Assembly: GCF_028201475.1 (NCBI RefSeq) | Contig: NZ_CP116383.1 | Span: 992,001 to 1,056,000, forward strand | Direction of reading: 5' to 3' | Length of the DNA: 64,000 nt | Source: Vibrio sp. SCSIO 43137 | GTDB taxonomy: Bacteria > Pseudomonadota > Gammaproteobacteria > Enterobacterales > Vibrionaceae | Shown: positions 57,721-64,000 of the stretch, piece by piece | How positions within the stretch are numbered: the first letter of the stretch is position 1 | How the letters are laid out: each line of letters starts with the position of its first letter | Program-made: the position numbers and the translations under genes | Notes under the pieces: model-generated | The model's database searches: none | Told to the model about the DNA's origin: nothing | The model's input: the letters and a program-made list of their open reading frames with translations, nothing else

Positions 57721-57818
57721 AATATCTGCCCGATGGCAAAATCTGTAGCACAATTAGAAGCAGTTATTTAGTCAGAGCTTTAGAAAGATAAGAATAAGAA
57801 ACAGATTTTCAAAATAAA

Positions 57819-57872
57819 AAAGTCCGGACTAAGCCGGACTTTCTAATAAGCCGGCTTAGGGAAACCGGCTTT
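57819..57872 (-). terminator. Double hairpin terminator of ptsG
   Basis: AAAGTCCGG/CCGGACTTT (57819-57827, 57834-57842) and AAGCCGG/CCGGCTT (57848-57854, 57865-57871). The first is followed on the minus strand by a U-run. The repeated CCGG(C/A)CTTA segments allow alternative pairings between the two stems. Confidence 0.85.
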
Positions 57873-57900
57873 TAGCTATTGTAGATTAAGCTAGTGAAAA

Positions 57901-59289
57901 TTATGCAAGTGCTTCAATCTGACCTTTGATGATTTCAGAGTGAGTACCAAATACTGCCTGGAAGTTGTCACCGTTAACGAATACACCAGCCGCACCAAGT
58001 TGCTTAAGTTTGTCAGTGTCAACTTTAGATGAATCGTTAACTGTTACACGAAGACGAGTGATACATGCTTCAAGGTCTTTGATGTTCGCTTTACCACCGA
58101 ATGCTGCAGTGATGTTTGAAGCCAGTTCATCAGTACTTGTATCAGCTTGTACTTTGCTTTCGCTCTCATCTTCACGACCCGGAGTCTGAAGGTTCATCGC
58201 CTTAATCAGGAATACGAATACGAAGAAGTAAACCGCTGCGTATGCAAGACCAACCAGTGGAAGCATCCAGCCGTTAGTTGACTGACCGAATAGCAGAGTA
58301 AAGTCAAACAGACCGTGGCTGAACGTTGTACCGTGCTTAATACCCAGAACAATCATTACAACGAATGCAGAACCCGCCAGCAGAGCGTGTACAACATACA
58401 GTAGTGGTGCAACGAACAGGAATGCGAACTCAATCGGCTCTGTAATACCTGTCAGGAATGAAGTCAGTGCAGCAGAACCAAGGATTGACGCTACAACTTT
58501 TTGCTTGTCACTTTTCGCTGTTACGTACATTGCAAGACATGCAGCAGGAAGACCAAACATCTTGAACATGTAGCCACCAGCAAGGTTACCAGCAGTCGGG
58601 TCACCAGCAAGATAACGTGGGATTTCACCGCGAACAACTTCACCAGCCGCAGTTGTAAATTCACCTACTTCATAGAAGAACGGTGCGTTCCAGATGTGGT
58701 GCAGACCGAATGGAATTAGTGAACGCTCAACGATACCGTAGATACCAAATGCAACTTCAGGAGACTGATAAGCAGCCCAGTGTGAGAATGATGCGATACC
58801 TGCACCGATTGGTTGCCATACGATAGCCAGAATTGCTGCTACCACACACGCCGCAAGGGAAGTGATGATAGGAACAAAACGTTTACCGCCGAAGAAACCA
58901 AGGTAAGTAGGCAGTTTAATCGCGTGGTAACGGTTGAACAGCTCAGCGGCAACCAGACCCATGATAACACCACCGAATACACCGGTATCTGTACCTTCAG
59001 CAACAACGCCAAGTACGCGTGTCATTGTCAGGTAACCCAGAGTTGCTGCCAGTGCTGCAACACCGTCGTTTTTAGTAAAGCCAAGTGCTACACCGATAGC
59101 GAATAGCAACGACATGTTTGCAAACACACCCAGACCGGCCTCGGTCATGATCTGTGCAACGATTTCAGGTAAGAATTTTGCTACTTCTGCGTTACCACCG
59201 ATACCCAGAAGGATACCAGCTGCCGGCATACAAGCTACAGGTAGCATGAGGCTGCGCCCCATTTTCTGCATGGTGCTAAAAAAGTTCAT
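57901..59289 (-). CDS. ptsG: PTS glucose transporter subunit IIBC
   Basis: Takes up and phosphorylates glucose. The 462 residues hold the IIC membrane domain (1-about 370; MGRSLMLPVACMPAAGILLG near the start, ITEPIEFAFLFVAPLLY near 280) and the IIB domain (about 385-462) with the phosphorylated Cys409 in LEACITRLR. No IIA domain is attached, so Crr is needed. A GGGGGTT ribosome-binding site lies upstream. It diverges from the two-component system. Confidence 0.95.
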   Translation of the reverse strand: MNFFSTMQKMGRSLMLPVACMPAAGILLGIGGNAEVAKFLPEIVAQIMTEAGLGVFANMSLLFAIGVALGFTKNDGVAALAATLGYLTMTRVLGVVAEGTDTGVFGGVIMGLVAAELFNRYHAIKLPTYLGFFGGKRFVPIITSLAACVVAAILAIVWQPIGAGIASFSHWAAYQSPEVAFGIYGIVERSLIPFGLHHIWNAPFFYEVGEFTTAAGEVVRGEIPRYLAGDPTAGNLAGGYMFKMFGLPAACLAMYVTAKSDKQKVVASILGSAALTSFLTGITEPIEFAFLFVAPLLYVVHALLAGSAFVVMIVLGIKHGTTFSHGLFDFTLLFGQSTNGWMLPLVGLAYAAVYFFVFVFLIKAMNLQTPGREDESESKVQADTSTDELASNITAAFGGKANIKDLEACITRLRVTVNDSSKVDTDKLKQLGAAGVFVNGDNFQAVFGTHSEIIKGQIEALA

Positions 59290-59699
59290 ATAACCCCCGT
59301 TATACTTTTTAGAATCTATATTTGATTTTTTATTTTCCTGTTAGTTACTTTTAAAAATGTAGAAAATAATTAGCCGTAACTACTCAGAATAAATAATGCT
59401 TTTACTACGAGAACTAATAGAAAATTGTTACTGTTATATATATTAACAATCACTTGGTTCTTGTTTGAAAAATAGCGTTTTGTCGACAGGGAATATAATA
59501 GGCCTTTTACAAAATACATTTCGAGTCAGTGGTCACGCCCAATGTAACAAAAGGTAACATAGCGCAATGACTGCGTAAGGTTGTGGTAAATTTAGGTTAT
59601 TATTTACTAGTCAGCTATATTTACCCGGGTTTATGACATCATTTTAGATTACTTGGGTATATTATTTATCTATATGCGCTCATTTTGAGGAGTACCGAT
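59290..59699. other. Divergent region between ptsG and the two-component system
   Basis: A 410-bp AT-rich gap with no gene. It must carry the promoters of ptsG and of the response regulator. A GAGGAG site for the regulator is at 59687-59692. No convincing CRP site (TGTGA-N6-TCACA) was seen. Confidence 0.5.
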
Positions 59700-60419
59700 A
59701 TGTTCACAAATAAACGAATTCTGGTAGTCGATGATGATCAGGAAATTCGTGAGTTGCTTGATGAGTATTTAACCCGTGCCGGTTACACTGTGATTCTTGC
59801 TTCAGAAGGTGAGGAGATGAAACGTCACCTGCTGGAAGGTGAACCGGATTTGATCCTGCTGGATGTTATGTTGCCCGGCGAAGACGGTTTTACGCTATGC
59901 CAGTACATTCGCAAATCTTCAAATGTGCCTATTATTATGCTGACGGCGGTATCTGATGAGACGGATCAAATAGTCGGTCTGGAAATCGGTGCTGATGATT
60001 ATGTGGCAAAGCCCTTTAGCCCACGTCAGCTTACCGCCAGAATTAAAGCTATGTTGCGCCGTACCCGTGTGGTTGAGGTGCCAAAGCAGAAACCTCAGAC
60101 AATCAAATTCTCTCACTGGTCGTTGCATGTGCTGACCCATACTCTGACAGATCTGGATACCGGTAATGAGATAGAGTTATCTGGTAAAGATTTCACCCTG
60201 TTAATGCTGTTTCTTGATCACCCTAATCAGATACTGGATCGTGATTCTATCTCTCAGGTAATGAAAGGAAGAAATGCTCTGCCTACAGAGCGTGGTCTGG
60301 ATGTTCAGCTAAGCAGGCTGAGAAACCAGCTTGGCGACAGTGGTAAAAAGCCGAAACTGATAAAAACCATGCGCGGTGATGGTTATATTCTGGCGGCAGA
60401 TGTGATCTATGAAAATTAA
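59700..60419 (+). CDS. OmpR-family response regulator (GltR-like)
   Basis: A 239-residue regulator. The receiver domain (5-118) has the acidic pocket VVDDD (9-13), phosphoacceptor Asp55 in LILLDVMLPGEDG, and Lys in VAKPFSPRQL near 107. The C-terminal winged helix (about 140-236) ends TMRGDGYILAADV. ATG 59700 is chosen over an ATG 15 bp upstream because of the GAGGAG site. The gene overlaps the kinase gene by 11 bp. Gene order with the kinase and binding protein resembles gltR-gltS-gtsA of Pseudomonas. Confidence 0.93.
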   Translation: MFTNKRILVVDDDQEIRELLDEYLTRAGYTVILASEGEEMKRHLLEGEPDLILLDVMLPGEDGFTLCQYIRKSSNVPIIMLTAVSDETDQIVGLEIGADDYVAKPFSPRQLTARIKAMLRRTRVVEVPKQKPQTIKFSHWSLHVLTHTLTDLDTGNEIELSGKDFTLLMLFLDHPNQILDRDSISQVMKGRNALPTERGLDVQLSRLRNQLGDSGKKPKLIKTMRGDGYILAADVIYEN

Positions 60420-61905
60420 CTCTGCACACACCGGTGAAGGTAGTGTTTATAGTGATATCTATGCAAAGGTGGCTAAGGTGATTCCCCGTTCTCTGGTCTC
60501 CCGTACCCTTTGGCTGACGCTGCTGTCGGTTATTTTTGCCCAGCTGATAGCGACGGCCATCTGGTATACCCAGTCTAAGTATCGTGAACTGGAAGGGCTT
60601 AAATCCACCTCTATCAGCATGGCGAATAATTTTGCTTCCACGGCTAACTTTTTTCAGTCTCTTCCGCAACAGTACCGCCATATTGTGCTTGATCAGCTAC
60701 GCAATATGGGCGGAACCCGCTTTTTTGTCTCCTTTAATGAGGAAGAGATTAATATTGACCCTGTGCCTGATAATGAGATGCGTAAAACCGCAGTAGAGGT
60801 TTTCAGCTCAATTTTGATACAGAAGCTACCGGGTCAGAACAATATCAAGGTTCAGTTGTCTCGGCCTGAAAACCTGCATGTACTGACCAACGACACCCTG
60901 TTAAGTGATCTGCCTAAATCATGGGCTCATTACACTCTTAGCCTTGAGCCTCTTAATCCGCCGATACTGGTGGTACAGATAGAACTGGCACCGTCAGAGT
61001 GGCTTTATATAGCCGCCTTGCTGCCGTCGCCTTATGTGATGCTTCAGGATGAGGTACTCTCCAATCAACAGGTGTTCTTTATCCTGTTTATTACCGCGCT
61101 GCTAATGACCCTGACCTACTTTATGATTCGCAGGCAGGTGAAACCCCTTAAAAGACTGGCACAGGCGGCAAACGCCCTGAGTATGGATATTGATCAGCCG
61201 CCGTTGACGGAAGAGGGGGCTTCTGAGCTGGTCACGGCTACCCGCGCCTTTAACCGTATGCAGATGCGTCTTGGCCGTCATATAGAGGATAGGGAGCGTT
61301 TGTTTAGTGCTATCTCCCATGATCTTAAAACGCCTATTACCCGGTTGCGGATTCGCTCTGAACTGATTGAGGACGAGCAGCGGGGTATTAAATTTAACCG
61401 TGACCTTGATGAACTGGAGCTAATGGTGAAAGGGGCGTTGCAGACGGTCAAAGATACTGATATCCATGAGAACCTTGAAGAGATGGATTTGCTGGAGATG
61501 ATCGCTGCCATTGCCGAGCATCATAATAGTCAGGAGCGTAAAGTGACCATTGATTCTCCTGAGTCGGTTACTTTCCTCTGTAAACCGCTGGCGCTGAAGC
61601 GTTGCCTGTCAAACATCATCAATAATGGTGTTAAGTATGGCGACAGAGTCAGGGTGACACTATCCGGAACTACAGATTCACTTGATATTGTTGTTCGTGA
61701 TCAGGGGCCGGGCATCCCGGAGAATATGATGGATGAGGTGTTTAAGCCCTATTTCCGACTGGCAAAGGATGAAGAGGGGCATGGACTAGGAATGGGGATC
61801 GCAAAAAGCATCGCTCATGCCCATGGTGGTGATCTCACCATAAAAAATCAGATTGAAGGCGGGCTGATGGTGACCATCAGTCTTCCTAAAGCGTCATTAA
61901 GCTAG
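60409..61905 (+). CDS. Sensor histidine kinase (GltS/GtrS-like)
   Basis: A 498-residue inner-membrane kinase. TM1 is at about 33-52, a periplasmic sensor at 53-220 and TM2 at 221-240. A HAMP linker follows to 292, then the phosphoacceptor His304 in SAISHDLKTPITR. The ATPase domain has the N box NIINNGVKYGD, G1 DQGPGIP and G2 GHGLGMGIAKS. The large periplasmic domain could contact a binding protein. Translation is coupled to the response regulator. Confidence 0.93.
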   Translation: MKINSAHTGEGSVYSDIYAKVAKVIPRSLVSRTLWLTLLSVIFAQLIATAIWYTQSKYRELEGLKSTSISMANNFASTANFFQSLPQQYRHIVLDQLRNMGGTRFFVSFNEEEINIDPVPDNEMRKTAVEVFSSILIQKLPGQNNIKVQLSRPENLHVLTNDTLLSDLPKSWAHYTLSLEPLNPPILVVQIELAPSEWLYIAALLPSPYVMLQDEVLSNQQVFFILFITALLMTLTYFMIRRQVKPLKRLAQAANALSMDIDQPPLTEEGASELVTATRAFNRMQMRLGRHIEDRERLFSAISHDLKTPITRLRIRSELIEDEQRGIKFNRDLDELELMVKGALQTVKDTDIHENLEEMDLLEMIAAIAEHHNSQERKVTIDSPESVTFLCKPLALKRCLSNIINNGVKYGDRVRVTLSGTTDSLDIVVRDQGPGIPENMMDEVFKPYFRLAKDEEGHGLGMGIAKSIAHAHGGDLTIKNQIEGGLMVTISLPKASLS

Positions 61906-61942
61906 GCCTGTAAACAGAGGCCGGCTCTTGAGGAAATGTTAC

Positions 61943-63187
61943 ATGTTTAAGAAATTTATATCGCTGACAGGAGTTGTTCTGGCAACCGGACTTGCGAATG
62001 CAAGCGAGCTGGAAGTCCTCCACTGGTGGACATCAGGAGGAGAGTCGAGATCAGCGGATTTGCTCAAGGAGATGATGGAGAGTGAAGGCTATAGCTGGAA
62101 AGATTTTGCTGTAGCCGGCGGGGGAGGTCAAAGCGCCATGATGGTGCTAAAAGCCAGAGCCGTATCCGGCAACCCGCCGACAGCGGCTCAAATAAAGGGC
62201 CATGATATTCAGGAGTGGGCACAGCTTGGCTTTTTAACCAGTGTTGAGCAGGTAGCGCAGCAGGAGAAGTGGGATGCTGTGTTGCCTAATACCGTTTCTG
62301 ACATTATGAAGTACAAAGGGAAATACGTTGCTGTACCCGTTAACCTGCACAGGGTGAACTGGCTATGGGCTAACCCTGATATCTTTAATAAAGTAGGCGT
62401 TTCTGTGCCCAAGACACTGGAAGAGTTTTTCAGTGCAGCAGATGCCATTAAGGCGGCTGGCTATCTTCCTCTGGCTCACGGCGGGCAGCCATGGCAGGAT
62501 GCCACCTTGTTTGAAGCTGTGGCTTTAGCCGTTCTGGGCGCTAACGACTACCGAAAAGCGTTTGTTGATCTGGATCTGGCTACCTTATCCGGTGAGAAAA
62601 TGGTTGAGGTGTTTAAACAGTTTATCCGTCTGCGGGATTATATTGACGATAAGGCTTTCGGCAGAAACTGGAATACCGCAACCAGTATGTTGATCTCTGG
62701 TCAGGCAGCGATGCAGATTATGGGTGACTGGGTAAAAGGTGAGATTACCGCGGCAGGAAAAACACCGGGTAAAGATTACTGGTGCGTACCGGCTCCGGGA
62801 ACCGGCGGCAAGTTCAGCTACAACATAGATAGCTTTGTATTTTACAAATCTTACAAATCAGATCGGCCGGCAGGCAAAGAGGCATTGGCCCGTACCCTTA
62901 TGTCTAAGCCGTTTCAGGAAGCCTTTAACTACAACAAAGGCTCTTTGCCTGCCAGAACCGATGTTTCATTAGAGCGTTTTGATCTCTGCTCTCAGGAAGC
63001 CATGAGAGTATTTAAACGTTCAGAGGGCACGGAAAACCTATTACCTAGTTTATCGGCCGATATGTCCACTACCAGCTTTGTCCGGGACGCGGTATTAAGT
63101 GTAGTGAGTGAGTACTTTAATAGTGAAAACCCTGATCCGGTTGCCGCCAGTCAGAGTCTGGCCAAGGCGATAAAGGCGGCTAAGTAA
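61943..63187 (+). CDS. Glucose-type periplasmic binding protein without partner transporter (GtsA-like)
   Basis: A 414-residue secreted binding protein; signal peptide 1-20 (cleavage after ANA). The mature start ELEVLHWWTSGGE, then KDFAVAGGGGQSAMMVLKAR, AAQIKGHDIQEWAQLG and LAHGGQPWQDATLFE, closely resemble Pseudomonas GtsA, the binding protein of the glucose ABC importer. In Pseudomonas gtsBCD follow; here a terminator follows and the next gene is on the other strand. ATG 61943 is preceded by GAGGA. It is 37 bp after the kinase, so probably co-transcribed. Confidence 0.9.
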   Translation: MFKKFISLTGVVLATGLANASELEVLHWWTSGGESRSADLLKEMMESEGYSWKDFAVAGGGGQSAMMVLKARAVSGNPPTAAQIKGHDIQEWAQLGFLTSVEQVAQQEKWDAVLPNTVSDIMKYKGKYVAVPVNLHRVNWLWANPDIFNKVGVSVPKTLEEFFSAADAIKAAGYLPLAHGGQPWQDATLFEAVALAVLGANDYRKAFVDLDLATLSGEKMVEVFKQFIRLRDYIDDKAFGRNWNTATSMLISGQAAMQIMGDWVKGEITAAGKTPGKDYWCVPAPGTGGKFSYNIDSFVFYKSYKSDRPAGKEALARTLMSKPFQEAFNYNKGSLPARTDVSLERFDLCSQEAMRVFKRSEGTENLLPSLSADMSTTSFVRDAVLSVVSEYFNSENPDPVAASQSLAKAIKAAK

Positions 63188-63240
63188 TAGCAGAGTTGCC
63201 TTGTAGCCGAGTCATAATTGTTAAGCTAAAACATAACAAC

Positions 63241-63277
63241 AAAAAATCCGATACCAGTAACTGATATCGGATTTTTT
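63241..63277. terminator. Bidirectional terminator after the GtsA-like gene and metS
   Basis: AAAAAATCCGATA (63241-63253) pairs with TATCGGATTTTTT (63265-63277); an inner CAGT-a-ACTG extends the stem. Confidence 0.93.
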
Positions 63278-63320
63278 ATCTTTCTTATCAGGTTAACGGC
63301 TTAACCTGATTCACGATGAA

Positions 63321-63413
63321 TTACTTATCCATTGCACGCTTAATGCAGATAGCTGCTCCGCCCCAGGTTACCCCAAGACCGATAATCATCATAATAATTG
63401 CACCAGTAGTCAT
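63321..63413 (-). CDS. metS: MetS-family small subunit of an NSS symporter
   Basis: A 30-residue single-helix protein, MTTGAIIMMIIGLGVTWGGA at its start, then AICIKRAMDK. It matches the MetS-type small subunits found with NSS methionine/alanine importers. GGAGGT, 7 bp before the ATG, lies over the end of the transporter gene, whose stop is 3 bp upstream. A tight two-gene operon. Small size is why it is easily missed. Confidence 0.88.
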   Translation of the reverse strand: MTTGAIIMMIIGLGVTWGGAAICIKRAMDK

Positions 63414-63416
63414 AAT

Positions 63417-64000
63417 TTATACCTCCGCTAGTGGTTTTTGAGGCTGGCTCTTAAGGTTGATTACAACACCAGCGATTAGTAGTACAGCAATCAGACCCCA
63501 TCCAAGCGTCATCAGTTCGAAAGAGGCGTAACCACCGTATCCTTCCACAATAAGATGCATGAACTTAGTTGCAACAATGATTGCCAGAATAATCGGAGAG
63601 ATAAAGCGCAAGCATACTTCGAACCAGACACCGATAGTGAAGTCAGATACTTTGTTCACATATTCACGGATATCAGACAGTTTCACCAGCCACGCCATGA
63701 TGACAATTTCAATCAGACAGCTAGTCAGGATACCTACGTTGTTAACGAAGTGGTCAACAAGGTCAAGTAGCAGCAGGCCACCGTTGGTTGCAAATGCCAT
63801 TGAGATAACAACACCAGCACCACATACAATAGTCGCTGCTTTCTTACGTCCCATGTTCAGCTTATCAATAATGGCAGAGGTCACCGCTTCCATAATCGAG
63901 ATGTGAGAGCTTAAGCCGGCAACAACCAGTGCCAGGAAGAATAGCGGGCCAAGAATGTATGGCGCAGGCAGCAGGTTAATAGCTGCAGGCAGAGTAACAA
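63417..64000 (-). CDS. NSS-family sodium-dependent symporter, C-terminal part
   Basis: The last 193 residues of a sodium:neurotransmitter symporter-type protein; the start lies right of the window. The visible reading frame runs in from the edge (VTLPAAINLLPAPYILGPLF, then GLSSHISIMEAVTSAIID) and has about five helices, including INNVGILTSC-like FVNNVGILTSCLIEIVIMAW. With MetS behind it, a methionine/alanine-type importer (MetP) is likely, but substrate is inference. Confidence 0.9.
   Translation of the reverse strand, partial: VTLPAAINLLPAPYILGPLFFLALVVAGLSSHISIMEAVTSAIIDKLNMGRKKAATIVCGAGVVISMAFATNGGLLLLDLVDHFVNNVGILTSCLIEIVIMAWLVKLSDIREYVNKVSDFTIGVWFEVCLRFISPIILAIIVATKFMHLIVEGYGGYASFELMTLGWGLIAVLLIAGVVINLKSQPQKPLAEV

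Noticed and set aside
59290..59699. A CRP site or SgrS-like pairing region upstream of ptsG
   Set aside because: No TGTGA-N6-TCACA palindrome and no recognisable SgrS seed complement near the ptsG start were found by eye.

Overview
The window is a stretch of a gammaproteobacterial chromosome, almost certainly Vibrionaceae (Vibrio or a close relative). Three things point there: FadR has the Vibrio-type insertion (279 residues); the order pta-ackA-yfbV-ABC transporter-dusC matches that remembered from V. cholerae; and the heme block hutDCB-exbDB-tonB / hutWXZ-receptor resembles the huv cluster of V. anguillarum. No rRNA, tRNA, insertion sequence, phage gene or CRISPR array was seen.

Layout. 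1-4 kb: the start of a YeiH-type transporter (cut by the window edge), a TetR regulator with a readable promoter and operator driving an MFS/acyltransferase fusion, and a Tim44-domain protein. 4-11.4 kb: pta-ackA (acetate overflow), yfbV, and a three-gene ABC importer resembling the predicted tryptophan transporters. 11.5-21 kb: dusC, a YecA-like protein, dsbB, nhaB, fadR, metG, apbC and udk. 21-29 kb: an AsmA-family protein, a DUF2339 multi-span protein, cobO, a low-molecular-weight phosphotyrosine phosphatase and a SulP anion transporter. 29.5-39 kb: a complete heme-iron locus in two divergent arms around a palindromic Fur-box-like site: tonB-exbB-exbD-hutB-hutC-hutD leftward and hutW-hutX-hutZ rightward, with the outer-membrane receptor gene next to hutZ. 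39-41.5 kb: an ABC exporter and a GNAT acetyltransferase. 41.6-57.7 kb: rne and rluC, then yceF / yceD-rpmF-plsX-fabH-fabD-fabG-acpP-fabF-pabC-mltG-tmk-holB-tatD, joining RNA processing, envelope lipid synthesis and DNA replication genes. 57.9-64 kb: ptsG, a two-component system with a Gts-type glucose-binding protein but no transporter subunits, and an NSS sodium symporter with its 30-residue MetS-like subunit.

Most of the window is conserved core genome. The observations most worth a second look are: (1) two copies of a ~111-bp intergenic element, 14 kb apart, whose stems carry compensatory base changes, so a folded form appears to be selected; (2) a GltR/GltS-like two-component system followed by a lone periplasmic glucose-binding protein, suggesting a binding protein kept as a sensor; (3) a complete promoter-operator for the TetR/phospholipid gene pair; (4) alternative hairpins at the ackA-pta junction; (5) a heme receptor lacking a histidine where the HemR family has an axial ligand.

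Gene identities rest on reading the translated sequences and on remembered family motifs; no database search was run.
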